Positions 11,270 through 23,164 of a stretch of 64,000 nucleotides of DNA are shown here, piece after piece. Source of the DNA: Periplaneta americana (Eukaryota > Arthropoda > Insecta > Blattodea > Blattidae); assembly GCF_040183065.1 (NCBI RefSeq), contig NC_091122.1, positions 82,097,955 through 82,161,954 of the forward strand, in the 5' to 3' direction. The stretch's first letter is position 1. The number at the start of each line of letters is the position of its first letter. A program made the position numbers and the translations under genes. The notes below the pieces were generated by a model. That model saw only the letters and a list, made by a program, of their open reading frames with translations, was not told where the DNA came from and did not search any database.

Positions 11270-11480
11270 ATCAACACCTTTCCTTGTTTCTGCTTGATTT
11301 ACTTCCTCTCTTTTCTGTATGCCATTCTAATATTTCTTGTTATTTTTTCCATTTTCTCATGTCTTTCTTCTCTTTCCTCGTATCCTTCTTATACATTGTT
11401 GCCCCTTCTGCTCCTTTTTGGCCTCGTCTCTCTCTGCCTTTCCTTTCTTCTAGCACTGTTTCGTACCCCTCTGCGGCAGT
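11270..11480. other. Pyrimidine-rich stretch
   Basis: About 200 bases strongly biased to C and T on the plus strand. Open frames across it are leucine- and serine-rich by composition only. Confidence 0.6.
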
Positions 11481-12531
11481 ATGAGCGAGTGGAGACTGTT
11501 ACTACTATGAGCTATTTAACGGAAGTAGTTTTATAATGTACACCACACCTTATCCTCTTGAGATCTGGGGAATTTCTACTCATGTACACTCTTGTTGGGA
11601 ACAATAATCGCGTCTGTGCAGAGTTCTTGCCCTGTAAAGACTTTTTTTTTAGTTTTATAAACGACTGAGGAGTATTTAGCAATAAGCGGTCATGGCCAAT
11701 TTGAAGAGCCTACGCCGGTGACTAAATGATGTTATTGACAAATTAAACATTTAAAGAAAAAAAACTGCTGTTAATAAACATCAAATAAATTATATCTCAT
11801 CTTGTTTTGTATTTGCTTATTATGTTACAGTAATTACAATTTCAATTATCAATAAGGTACTTTCAATACCTTCTTAATTTCAACTTTTCCCCCACTAGTC
11901 TGATTTCATTCTCAGTTCCACTTAGCTTTCACTTTCTTTGCTTTGGCTTTCATGTCTATTTGTTTCCATGCATCTTTCTGCTTAGCATTTTGACATCGTG
12001 CTTCTTACACTCAATCACATCACTGGCCTACTTCATTATTTCGGCGAACCGCTCCTTTTCACTATCTGGTACTTTTTAGAGCACCTTTTAGTGTCTGAAA
12101 ATGCCTGTGTACCCATTTTGATACTGAAAACTGAAATGAACCCGGACCAAAAAATGGATATAACTTGCTGATTACGCTTACTACTTTAGTAAAAATCGTT
12201 TACTACTTTAATTACAACTAAATGAGTAAATTGTAAATGAGCTCCCCAACATTAGAATTATTTTACTCTTCCTTACGAATTTTGTTAAAGTTCTGATCCC
12301 CTCCAGCCTAACTGGTGAGCGGTAGGTAGCGGAGAAGATAATTTGTATAAACAAAAGCCGCCCTAAATAAGGGTTCGATAGATCGGCCTACTAATCAATT
12401 CATAAAGAATAATAAGTAAACAAAATAATTTTGTGACACTTGGAAAGAAAAAAAAAACATTAAGATAAGAAAACGTAGGAAATCATTTATTCAATTGTTA
12501 ACGCGTTAGTCAACTATCCAAACAAGACTTA

Positions 12532-13504
12532 GGCCCAATTGTATAAATCTCCCTGACTAAAGATCAACTTTGATCGAAGATCGAAAAGTGAACCGAGTTC
12601 AGACACTTCTTCTATTGTATAAAACTTTCCTGCGATCAAATTACCTTGGTTCAAATGCAATCTAAGTTCACGTGAAAAGGATTTGGCAACATCGCATAAA
12701 CAGGTGAAAAACGTGATGCGCGGACAGGTTTGTTCAGTGTTGCCAATCTAGCGACTTTAACTCTTTTTGAACAACAATTTCTTTTAACTTTTATATTGCT
12801 TAGATAGGAATTTAGCGACCTTTTTAGCACCCCATAGTGACAAAATTTAATCTTTCTTTGTCGATAATGAGAAATCTAGCGATTTTACAACTACTTTTTG
12901 GCGACTTTCCGTACACTCTGTTGGAGACACTGGTTTTTTGTGCAATGTAAATAATGGCGGACAATAAGAAGAAGGTTACTGTTCCCCGAGTTGTTATCAT
13001 GTTATGGTGTTTGATAGTGCTAAACATAATAAAGCTTTATAAAACGACAATTTTCGTTTAGTAATACAGTTAATTGAAAATTTATGAATGCACCTATCAT
13101 ATCCGTTAATAATTAATGGTTGTTATAAACATAATATAATTATAGGTTATGTTATTTGATACTGCTGAACACGATAGAGCCTTATAAAATATAAGATTGT
13201 TTGTGTATTAAGGCAAGAAATTGAAAGAAATATATATATAAATGTACCTATCATATCTATTAATATTAATAATAATGGATATTTTATTTGCACAATCTGT
13301 CACTCGTGTATTTCAAACAGAAAAGAAATAACTGAACTTGGATCATCTAACTTAATCGGAGAAATTTCTTCAGTCAAAGTTGACTTTAGTTTGAGACAAA
13401 TTAATCTCAGATTAGACTTTATACAACACAAAATTCCAAGTTCAGCTGAAACAAGGATCAATTTAACCTCTGATCTAAGATTAAATGGTTTATACAATCG
13501 GGCC
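12532..13504. mobile_element. 973-bp non-autonomous PIF/Harbinger-like transposon
   Basis: The ends are inverted repeats: GGCCCAATTGTATAAA on the left and, reversed, GGCCCGATTGTATAAA on the right. It is flanked by TTA on both sides (12529-12531 and 13505-13507), while the uninterrupted duplicate (3838-5053) has a single TTA at the same point. The boundaries and the 3-bp target duplication are therefore set by comparison with an empty site. A TTA or TWA duplication with short terminal repeats is the rule for PIF/Harbinger. No transposase frame is present. The superfamily is inference. Confidence 0.85.
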
Positions 13505-13829
13505 TTAATAATATAATATCTTAATATTTGTTTAATTCTTAAATCTTCATTTTCTTAAACAGAAGAACAAGAGATATTGTAAGTAATTACTGTAAACGTA
13601 ACGTTAGTTCATGTAAATGTGTGCAAAGTTAATTATATACCGAAATATACTAAAATTTGACAAGTTTTAAATACATTTAAATCTTACATTTGGGCTTACG
13701 TAGAATTTCCATTTGGTACAATGCAGGAAACAAAAGTTCATTTTTTATTTGTGAATAATAGAATAATAGTTCAAGATGATGTGTAAATTGCATTATACTA
13801 CCAACCATCATCATTATAATTAATTACTG

Positions 13830-13836
<7 letters not shown>

Positions 13837-13919
<83 letters not shown>
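13837..13919. repeat. (AAT)n-(ATT)n palindromic microsatellite
   Basis: The shorter allele-like counterpart of 4847-4965, inside the duplicated segment. Confidence 0.95.
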
Positions 13920-13921
<2 letters not shown>

Positions 13922-14099
13922 AATTGTTACAATAAGGTTTTTACTAATTCTATTAACAGGATTAAATAGTAGCAAAATAATATTTGAGTGATTCGGGTTC
14001 CACATACTGCGGATAGATGGCAGGACTGTTACTTATTTTCAAATTGCACACCGCTCCGGCGGGCCACATTATGCATGATGTGTATCTCTGAAGAGTTAT

Positions 14100-14465
14100 G
14101 TCGTGTACAAGGGTGAGTGTATGTTAAGTGTTCGTGTAAGTGTAGTGTAGGGAATCGGTTAGGATGATGATAAAGATGAGGAAGGAAGAAGGGGAAACAC
14201 GGTGCCGGCACGTAGCCTATTCCTGTCGAATAGCACCAAGGGTGCCGCCAGGCTTAACATCCCCATCCGATGGACGAATCACTATAACAGTGACTTAGTA
14301 TGCCTTCCCTTCATATGCACGGCAGAGAGATTTGGGATTTAACCCAGGCATATTGGTGCACAATTTAGTGATTAGAAGTTGTGCACAGTCATCTCTCCTA
14401 GTCCCGAGGTGGAAATTTTACAAGACAATTTTCTGACCCCGCCGGGAATCGAACCCGGGCCGGCT
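14100..14465 (-). mobile_element. SINE F, tRNA-derived, partial head
   Basis: On the minus strand the 3' half of a tRNA-like sequence (GGGTTCGATTCCCGGCGGGG, B box GGTTCGATTCC) is followed by a body with CACCTCGGGAC, CTGTGCACAAC and a GC-rich GGTGCTATTCGACAGG stretch. The A box is missing at the 14465 side. The GC-rich body stands out from its AT-rich surroundings. Only one copy is in the window, so the family call is tentative. Confidence 0.5.
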
Positions 14466-14534
14466 AATATAAAGAAAATGTTTGCTGAAATAAACCATAA
14501 ATTGGAATATCAGTCGCTATGTTATGGAAGAACT

Positions 14535-14785
14535 AATTGAATAGCCGCCCAGAACAAGGTTGTAACCAGCAAATACCAAATTATTGAAAAAATGGAGGGA
14601 AACAAATTGTACTGTACGTAACTTTAACTTTTTAGAGCAAGATTGACAATCAGACATGTGTGCTGATTTTAATACGATTAGGCTACAAGGACTTTACCTA
14701 GTGCATCATTAACAACCATTATTCACGAAAAGGTCTACTTATGAGTAATGAGGATTACAACCTTGTTCTGGGCGGCTATTCAATT
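14535..14785. mobile_element. 251-bp MITE with perfect 29-bp terminal inverted repeats
   Basis: TTGAATAGCCGCCCAGAACA and the following nine bases at 14537-14565 are exactly repeated in reverse complement at 14755-14783, and AATT on each outer side extends the symmetry. The interior is AT-rich and non-coding. The palindromic AATT edges prevent a clear target-site call. Confidence 0.85.
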
Positions 14786-14797
14786 GTTGCGAAGCAC

Positions 14798-14820
14798 AAA
14801 AAAAAAAAAAAAAAAAAAAA
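14798..14820. repeat. Poly(A) tract, 23 bases
   Basis: A pure A run just downstream of the MITE, followed by GAGAAAGAAA. It could be a retrotransposon tail, but no body is recognisable upstream. Confidence 0.9.
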
Positions 14821-14829
14821 GAGAAAGAA

Positions 14830-15175
14830 ATACGTGTCATATTCATGACTTCCACACCTAACTTTAATTTTCTGATGGGTGGAGTATGCGTAGGGAATCC
14901 TATTTCATTTACATGAAAATGACGAATATTTACTTGTCTTTATTCTGGATAATTAGGTCTATTCTAAGTAGCCGTAGTGGGGGGACGCCACTTCAGAGCT
15001 TCCAAAAAGTATGAATTTTTAATAATTCAATTTGCAGTATAAAAAAACAAACACATCGTTTTTATATGCATTAGGATTAGCAGTTCCTACTTTTCAGTCA
15101 GGACACAATGGTAATTGCAGCACTTCTTTGAGTCAGAACTTACGTCCGGTTTCGTATTAATATTCCTTGCTGTGA
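14830..15175. other. No recognised gene
   Basis: AT-rich with one GC patch at 14970-15000; nothing recognised. Confidence 0.5.
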
Positions 15176-15179
15176 AAAC

Positions 15180-15695
15180 TAAGAATTAGAAGTAATAAAA
15201 CGTTTTATTACCGGTTGTTCTGTATGGTTGTGAAACTTGGACTCTCACTTTGAGAGAGGAGCAGAGGTTAAGAGTGTTATGAAATGATTTGGGTTTAAAA
15301 GAGGGATGAAGTTACAGGAGAATGGAGAAAGTTACACAACGCAGAAATGCACGAATTGTATTCTTGACCTGGCATTTAGGAACGTTAAATCCAGACGTTG
15401 AGATAAGCAGGGAATGTAGCATGTATGGGTGAATACAGAAATGCATATAAAGTGTTAATTGGAAGACCTGAGGGGAAAAGACCTTTGGGAAGGCCAAGAC
15501 GTAGATGGGAGGATAATATTAAAATTGATTTGAAGGGATTGGGATATGATGCTAGGGACTGGATTAATCTTGCTCAGGATAGGGACCGATGCCGGACTTA
15601 AGGGCGGCATTGAACCTCTGGGTTCTCTAAAAGCCAGTTGTAAGTAAGTAAGTGAGTAAATAAGTAAGTTAGTAAGTAAGTAAGTAAGTAAGTAA
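15180..15695 (+). pseudogene. LINE A, 3' part with (TAAG)n tail (decayed)
   Basis: The plus strand encodes, with stops and frameshifts, LLPVVLYGCETWTLTLREEQ, then GEWRKLHNAEMHELYS-type sequence, GKRPLGRPRRRWEDN and WINLAQDRDR, then a 3' end near CTAAAAGCCAGTTG and about 12 imperfect TAAG units (15641-15695). It marks the element's 3' terminus and tail. The 5' end is truncated near 15180. Confidence 0.85.
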
Positions 15696-15699
15696 ATTC

Positions 15700-16500
15700 C
15701 TTGCTGTGTAGAACCGTTTAGTGCCGAGAGGAAACGACTATAAGTTACTTGGGATTCCATTTTAGTGCTTTAACCTATAGGTATGTACCTAATGAAGTCA
15801 TAAAAATATATATTGCTTTCTTACGTTAAAATTAAATGATGTTATTATACACGTACCGATACAAAGGATTAATTATTTCTTAATTCGGTGTATTGAGTTG
15901 AACCCATAACCCTGATAAGAGACCTTTGCGTGGAGTGTGTAGTATTGGAGTTGGCTGCCCACGCTATATTGTACGTCCTCTGCGCTACCCTTCCACATTT
16001 CTCTATCCATTTCTTTCGTCACGCACACAGCTTATAATTTATAACCAGGGCTGGGATTCCTATGTAAATTCATATTTGTAATTTCATTAACTACAGTTAA
16101 CATTTTGTCATATCTTTATGAATTAGGATATTTAGAATGATTTGAAACATATTTTATTTTCCATATTTTGTCCCTAGTTCCGGGTATAGTACACATTTTT
16201 ACATATTTGAGGAAAACTTACATATATTTACTTATTTTAATGTTTTATTTTAAATGTTCCATAATTTATGGTTTCAAAGTTGTCAGAAAATAATTTAAAA
16301 TTTATTTTACTAGCGTCTGTATTTTAAAGCTGGTTTCTGGTATTCTGGGGATTTGAAGTTGCGACCCTCTAAACGAGAGCCTGGCTCCTTAAAATATGAA
16401 ATTAATTAGAAAGAAATACACATTCATTCAAAATAATGCGAAGCTCATGCTTTGTATAAATAGAAGTGTCAAGTATCTTTCCTGCCTGCACGTTGTAAGT
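15700..16500. other. No recognised gene
   Basis: AT-rich, apart from a patch at 15900-16000 (GAACCCATAACCCTGATAAG) that may be a decayed SINE. Not assigned. Confidence 0.45.
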
Positions 16501-16520
16501 AATGTGGCATTTGCAGTTAG

Positions 16521-16755
16521 CAACAATCAGTCTACGATTGTCGCCTGGTCAAGTCCATTTACTGTTGATAGAAGGGTGTTCAGGTTTAATAGTTTAGTAT
16601 AACAATCAATTTACATGTGTCGCTTGGTCAAGTCCATTTACAATTGATAAAGCTGTGTTCGGGTTTAAGAATTTAGCTGTAACAACAATCTACTATTGTC
16701 GCCTGGTCAAATCTTTACCATTAATAGAGAGGTGTACAAGTTTAACGGTCTTACT
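16521..16755. repeat. 79-bp tandem repeat, three copies
   Basis: TGTCGCYTGGTCAARTC recurs at about 16540, 16619 and 16698, exactly 79 bases apart, followed each time by CATTTACnRTTGATA-like and GTGTTCRGGTTTAA-like words. The copies differ at about 15-20% of positions by eye, so the array is old. Confidence 0.8.
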
Positions 16756-17950
16756 AATAAAACGTGTATAGTTTTTATATGAGACTTATGCAGAATTGGG
16801 ACAGAAAATGTTACTAATAAACCATGCATAAGCGATGGATGTATAAACAGTCTGTAACTATGCATTGCTTTGCAATAATTATATACACGAAACTCCTTGT
16901 TCAAGCGTTGTAGTCTATATAGAGAAAAAAATGGCCGCCCCCCCCCCAACAGCTGTTTTTATCGATTGTCATTTTATGATGATGATTACCTTGTAACCAC
17001 AGAAGAACAAACCAAAGAGCACAGAATAATTAGAATAATATTGCTGTAACTGTTCTCTTTGACCAAAATATAGCATGGTAATCGACCAGGCCCAGTTGTA
17101 CTGTCGATACTCAGCGTGACACACTAGTTCTTTCTATCGGATGCAACAGAAAACCTCCGTTATTCTATTATCTTTCGTAATGAAGTAATGACAAAACTGT
17201 GACGTAGCTATGTAACAATTTTACTGTTATACACGACGTATGTAGTGATTATTAGTAAGAAATTTACACATATCTTATAAACGAGCTATTCATTGTGTAA
17301 GTATAAGACAGTTAAACATCTGTATAAGGTTTTTATTAGTAAGACCATAAGAGTTTAGCTGTGATATTATGTTCTGCTCTGTAGTTCACGAACCAACAAC
17401 AGTCATGTATGAGCTTTGAGTGCATCTTCAATGTGGTTGATATATTTATTCATTCGGAGTATTAATCAGTTAAAATTCCACCAGATCGTAAGCCATAATC
17501 TGTAAAATACGATCTTCTATAGGCCTAAATATGAAAAATCTTTCGGAAGTATTAATATTTTGATATGATGCAGATATCCTTTACATTATTTTGCGCCATT
17601 TTTATAAAATGATTGTAGTACATATTTTACTCCATGTCTTAAACATTTTTAGCCCATATGTACAGTACGTATTTAACCATTTCATTACATATAATTCTAG
17701 CCCTGTTATAGCATAGTCTATTTGTACAACTAAAGTGATCTGAGGAAATCTTCAAGACGTCAGCTTTACTGGCAATTAGTTACGTATGAACTTCACTGAC
17801 TCGCAGATCTTAGTTTTTTTTTAATCATTATTTTACGTTATCTCCTGCTCTCATTCTCCCACACATTTCAATTCTTATATAACCCTCTTTTTATTTTTCT
17901 TCTCCTCTCCAATGTCATAATATCACCGGTGCACGTAGCACAGACGATTG
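16756..17950. other. No recognised gene
   Basis: AT-rich. The word TTTTATTAGTAAGACC (minus strand near 16745-16760) is repeated in the other orientation at about 17332-17347, which might mark ends of an inverted-repeat element of about 600 bp, but support is one short word. A 10-base C run lies near 16938. Confidence 0.45.
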
Positions 17951-17954
17951 TAGT

Positions 17955-18115
17955 TTTTGCCTGTTGTTAGGATGCTATTCTTCAGCGTGGGTTTAATTCC
18001 CGCTTGGAATGATTATATCTGATTGGAATTTTTCTGAGCTTTTTACAAGCGTAAGGCGAATGTCTGGTTATCTATGGCGAATTCTCAGCCCCATCTCACT
18101 AAATGCTATCTCGTT
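17955..18115 (+). mobile_element. SINE C, partial and diverged
   Basis: It begins in the B box (GGGTTTAATTCCCGCTTGG), continues with AAGGCGAATGTCTGGTTATC and ATCTCACTAAATGCTATCTC, then breaks into unrelated DNA before the usual 3' end. Confidence 0.75.
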
Positions 18116-18211
18116 ATTTATTTATTTGCCTGTAACAGGTCAAAGTCCCAATTAGGCTACAATAGACAGTACAAAGTTATATTTACTTAAGCTATAAAAA
18201 TGGCAAAAGAG

Positions 18212-18478
18212 GTCACTGGCGTAGCTCAGTCAGCTAAGGTAATTGCCTACCGATCCGGAATTGTGCTCGGTCGCGGGTTCGATTCCCGCTTGAGCTGATT
18301 ACCTGGTTGGGTTTTTTTCGAGGTTTTCCCAAAATGTAAGACAAATGTCTGGTAATCTATGGCGAATCCTCGGCCTCATCTCGCCAAATATCATCTCGCT
18401 ATCACCAATCCCATTGACGCTAAATAACCTAGTACAGTAGTTGATACAGCGTCATTAAATAACCAAGTAAAAAAAAAA
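18212..18478 (+). mobile_element. SINE C, tRNA-derived, near full length
   Basis: The A box TAGCTCAGTCAGCTAAGG and B box GGTTCGATTCC lie in an 84-bp tRNA-like head (about 18214-18297). The body has GATTACCTGGTTGGG, GCGAATCCTCGGCCTCATC and CACCAATCCCATTGACGC, and the 3' end is ATACAGCGTCATTAAATAAC with a short A-rich tail. RNA polymerase III internal promoter elements are visible, as expected of a SINE. This is one of the two best copies in the window. Confidence 0.9.
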
Positions 18479-19037
18479 AGAAAAAAGTAAATCAAAAAAG
18501 AGGTAAATACAGGTAGGGTCATTCCACGAAAATGCGACATTTTCACGAAAAATAAAAATCTCACGAATCTTTGCTTGCTAGGCCTATATGTCATTTTTTT
18601 CGTTATGATCCGAATTTTTTGAATCTGTTAACACTCATTGTGTAACAACACGTATGTGGGAGAAAAAGCGCCGAGAAGTCTGTGGTTTAAGAGCGCGAAA
18701 TTATCTACTAGATATCACATATTTGAATGCACATTTAAGGCAAATAAATCATTACTTCTGTATGTTAAATGCAATTAATAATGAGGTGCGGACCTTTGTT
18801 AATAATTACAATGCATGGAAACCGTAATAGAATGATTATTTCGTGCTTGATTGCAATTATTACAAGGAAAGGTTGAGAGTTCGTGTGTCACGCTCAAATG
18901 GACATTTGTTTATATTTCTTCAAAACTATTTCATTTTTTCATGTTTCATAAATGTAAAAGTGAGAAACATCACATAACAATCAACTTCTTATATGGACAA
19001 CATTTTGATTCATGTACGCATTCTACAAGAAAAACAC

Positions 19038-19096
19038 GTGACACACGTAACACAATGACTGTGACACACGAACAAAAAGTTATGTTCGTGTGTCAC
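19038..19096. repeat. Inverted cluster of the TTCGTGTGTCAC motif
   Basis: Two minus-oriented copies (19038-19050 variant, 19061-19072 exact) face one plus-oriented copy (19085-19096), so the stretch can pair with itself. The spacing resembles clustered protein-binding sites rather than a tandem repeat. Confidence 0.75.
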
Positions 19097-19299
19097 TAAA
19101 GTTTATTCTAAAATCCAGTTACAAATTTTGTTGTTATTGGAAGTCTTTACGTCTAAATATAATTAGTAGTGGAATTTCAAATACTTATTGTTGATTAGAT
19201 AATTGTGTGTGCGTGCACACGCACCTGTGCGTTTTTTTCAATGTACATAAACTGTAAGATAAACACTCTTGGAAATATGTGTTCCATAACACTGTTATA

Positions 19300-19425
19300 A
19301 GGGGGAAAGGAACTGGCCACGCTATCCCATTATCTCCTAGCCTAGTTGCCTCATAAGTGGTGCCTTCTTGGTATCACTTGTGAGGTTCACACCTGTATTT
19401 GGACAGACTAAACAACAACTGTTGT
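19300..19425 (+). mobile_element. SINE E-type repeat, first copy
   Basis: GGGGGAAAGGAACTGGCCA, GTTGCCTCATAAGTGGTGCC, TATCACTTGTGAGGTTCA and the end GACTAAACAACAAC match 42878-43012 in the same order. No tRNA-like head is visible, so the element class is open. Confidence 0.75.
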
Positions 19426-19844
19426 AAAAATGTAGTGTGTAGGCCTAAAATTAGCATAAGATAATTTATGCCTAAAGTTCGTATAAAATATTTATTATTT
19501 TTTTAATTCCTTGAATTAAAAACTTAAAAAAACTAGTTTATGTTAATTTATTTCATATTAAAAACAAGCTTATGCAGTACATTTATATCGTAAACAAGTA
19601 GCCACCATACTAGGCCTGTGTATAAATAAATTGGTGTAATTATTTGCACATTAGGTAAATGGTATTAAATTTCTGATATTAATTTAAAATCGTTTTATTT
19701 TATGACATTAATTAATTTACCCTAGGTATCATTTAGCAATTCTAAAACTTAGGTCATTTTAAATCTATATTGGTTTTTCTATTGATATAAATATTAATAC
19801 ATTTTGAACATTTTTTAATAGTATTTTCAAGAATTTAAGTTGGG

Positions 19845-20025
19845 CTGATTACTTGATTGGGTTTTTTTCCGAGGTTTTCTCCAACCATAAGGCGAATGTC
19901 AGGTAATCTATGGCGAATTCTCGGCCTCATCTCGCCAAATACTATTTTGCTATCACCAATCCCATTGACACTAAATAACCTAGTGATTGATATAGTGTCG
20001 TTAAATGACCAAGTAAAAAAGCCGT
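19845..20025 (+). mobile_element. SINE C, 5'-truncated, nested in the GGGTC element
   Basis: It begins at GCTGATTACTTGATTGGG, just past the tRNA-like head, and runs to GTGTCGTTAAATGACCAAG. Its position within 18516-20751 means it inserted after that element was in place. Confidence 0.85.
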
Positions 20026-20755
20026 CAAATATAGGCTACATATGAAGTTACAAAATCTTGTGGTGGCGAAGAATTTAAAGTGTCTGTGATGTCCAAGGAA
20101 GGGAAGTACTACAAATGGTTGACATATTGGTATATTCGTCACATGACATTACACAGGAAATATCACCACATATGGTTGTAAACAACCGTGGATATTTTAA
20201 ATTTAAAAGCGTATTTTAGTGTAATCTAGTGTTGTTTTGTATAATAAGAACTGTAGGCATAGTGTATAAGTCTTCCACAAGAAGTGATGTATTTATAGTG
20301 CATTTAAAACAATTAATAACCAACATGACAGAAATGTTCGTGTGTCACGTTCGTGTGTCACAACACATTTGCAATATTTTGTTTCTTAATGGCACTGTTA
20401 ATTTTTTTTAAAGTTCGTGATTTAGCAGCTACATGTACTACACAAGTGTCTTTATTGTTTGGAAAACAATTGAATGCATTTATGTCATTTGGCACAATAA
20501 TATGAACATTTTCCATTTTGGTAATAAATCTAGTGGCAAGAAAATGTTCGTGTGTCACACCATACAATATTTAATATTTTTTGCATTATTAATTATTCCT
20601 TTTCATTAAGAATTTTTGTTTATATTTAGGAATATATATGTTAAAAGACAGTAATGTCTTTTTAATGGATTACTAAGTATTTAATTAAATATCCTGTGAA
20701 GATCATAGTTAGGCACTTAAAAATGTTACGTGTGTCACTATGGAATGACCCGGTA

Positions 20756-23160
20756 TAAATAAAAGATACAGATATGTGTAAACGAAGATTAAAGAGTAAC
20801 AAATAGCAAAATTGTTTTAAATAAATTACCCACAATACTTTCATAATAATTTATATTAAAATATAAGAAATGCTGAAATCTAGATTCCATATTTAACAAA
20901 ATTCATTGAATTTAGAACACATTCTTAACATTGGTGTGTTTTTTTATGTAATGAAGTGTTTGATTTTTTGTAGTATAATAATATTGACGATTTCTTAAAT
21001 TTGTTGAGCGTTAAGCTGGATCTGTGACAATATTTAGCTATTATTCAGTAGACAATTTAATACTTTGTAAAATGAAAGTAGACCTAACAAGTAATCTGCG
21101 ACTGGCAAGAGATATTAAATTAAATTCAGTAAGTAGAATATTGTACAGAACTTTGTTATGAGAGGATGAATTATGATATATTTTTTTAAATAAAGGTGTT
21201 TTGAAAATCGTTTTTGCATTTTTTCTTAATTTGATTACTTTATGATTTACAAGTGGGAGGCCAAATTACTGAGACATATTCCAATTAAGCACGTACAGGC
21301 AGATGACAATTAAAAGGAAGTGTCAAAGTCGAATGTTTTCAACATTTTTTGAGTTCCTAATAATAAATTCTAGATTTTTAAAAGCATTATTTGTTATATT
21401 AAATATGCGATTATGAAAAGTAAGATTAATAGTTGCACGTAGATCGTTTACACAATATATTCGTTCTAATGGTTCACTCATTGCAAGTACAATATTATTA
21501 GCTCTTAAATAAGATATCACCAATTGCATCGCTAGATAACCTTTTAGTTTATAAAGCGTTGTTACATAACCAACTGAAATAAAATTTTAACAAACTATTT
21601 TGTCCATAAGAATATAAATATAAAGTATGTTCTAAGCAGTATCAAAAAGAGATAAATCAGCTGCTTATGTAACAAGTTGCGAAATGATGCGTTTTAAGCA
21701 TGAGAAGTGAAGATTATTTATCGACCCAGGTGATGTGGACAACACGGCGAGTGCTTAAAACGCTAGTTTCGAACGTGTTTCATACAAGATTTTTAGACGG
21801 TCGCTCGAGAATCCCTAATGTATTTATATTTTGAAGAGAATAAAGTTGTTGATTCGTTCTCTCGCAATGACGAACTTCTGATGTTAAAGACGAAAGAATA
21901 TTACATTCTTATGAAAAGAGATAGATTTCACGACCTTCCGATATGTAGTAGGCTATGGTGATTGTTTTACTGGTTGTTAAGAAGTTGTTTAAGTGGAGTT
22001 CTGCTTATCATGTAATTTTGGAGTATACAATTATAACAACGAAAGTGATAAATATAATTAGGAAAATGAGTGATTCTGAAGTCAGTAAATAATTAATGTA
22101 TCTCCAAATGTTGGAATTTCCAATTTAAATAATTGTGTTGTGGATATTTATAATTAATAAATAAATAGTTGGATTTTATGTTTTCAGTATTAGCTACTAA
22201 TTAACGTGCTTAAAATCACTTTTAGGCGAAAATAAATGACTTTTCGATACTAAAATGAGAATCAAAAAGTCGTCATTATGAAACGACTGTTTAAAAAAAT
22301 CAGTCTTTATCCTATAGTAGAACGGAACAGTTCACTTATAACATTTTGTAACAGTGTTATATATTCGTAATGGAATAGGACAAAAGTATATACTGTATAT
22401 TAAAGAAACCAAGGAGGAAATTCTAGATAAGATTGAACAAAAAATTATTAATTTCAAAACCAAAATGGCGGTTTTTCCATTGATTCTTTTAATTTTGGAA
22501 TAACTTCAGCACGTATTTTGTTTGCTCCATCCTTGACATTTCGTGATATGGTTGTTGAATGTGGAATTCTGTGTACACCTTACTATAATATGTAGGCCAA
22601 ACGTTAACCATTGTCTGCGATTAAGCATCTCTTATACACTATTGTAAAAATGTTAAGCAAAGAAAACATGTACAGATACGGAAATAAAATTGGGAGCTCC
22701 AGAAAATTGGGAGCTCCCTTATTGTATAAGTTTTGCTTCCAACACACTGCGCATATGCAGTCAACAAGAGCCCGTGTATATATGATACTTGTGGACAGTC
22801 GTGTGAAATTGTTGCCTAATATACAGGTGGACTCCCATTAAGACTCACTCCAACTTTTAATTACATATTTGTAAATTTGATTTATTTTTATTGAATACTG
22901 TGACTGAAATAAATTATGTCTGCTTTTGAAGAAATTTGACACACGTCACAAAATCTCTGTTCTTTATACAGTCAGTATTTACTAAGCTACATTAAATATT
23001 TTCGTTACTGATATAATGAGTTCGACAAGATGGATAATGAATAACATTATTGATAATATAAAGAATTATTTCATTTAAAGAATTGTGTTATTTAAAAATT
23101 ATATTCACTTAATGAAATGTTGAAATACTTTCTAATTTTTGTTATCTGAAGTAAAAGCAA
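20756..23160. other. No recognised gene (2.4 kb)
   Basis: AT-rich, with no frame above about 76 codons and no repeat family recognised. GGGAGCTCC occurs twice near 22692-22720. A decayed older element could be hidden here. Confidence 0.5.
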
Positions 23161-23164
23161 ATGG

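Larger units (their letters stand above)
11872..14004. repeat. Segment 1, second long copy, split by a 973-bp transposon
   Basis: Matches 3866-5053 in two blocks, about 11882-12531 and 13505-14004, interrupted by 12532-13504. Before and after the insert the match is nearly base for base. The Myb/SANT-like fragment lies at about 11912-12085 on the minus strand. Confidence 0.85.
18516..20751. mobile_element. 2.2-kb DNA element with GGGTCATTCCA ends and TTCGTGTGTCAC motifs
   Basis: The left end reads GGGTCATTCCACGAAAATG and the right end, reversed, GGGTCATTCCATAGTGACAC, sharing an 11-bp terminal inverted repeat. GGTA flanks both sides (18512-18515 and 20752-20755), a likely 4-bp target duplication. 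TTCGTGTGTCAC is repeated exactly at 18880, 19085, 20337, 20350 and 20547 on the plus strand and at 19061 on the minus strand; TTACGTGTGTCAC variants are at 19038 (minus) and 20726 (plus). No transposase frame is seen. SINE C is nested at 19845 and SINE E at 19300. The superfamily is unknown; several groups make 4-bp duplications. Confidence 0.75.

Noticed and set aside
15641..15695. TAAG repeats as an internal telomere-like tract
   Set aside because: Insect telomere repeats are TTAGG; the tract directly follows the LINE A 3' end and is its tail.
16740..17347. Inverted-repeat transposon from TTTTATTAGTAAGACC words
   Set aside because: Only one 16-base word pairs; no target duplication or wider terminal symmetry.
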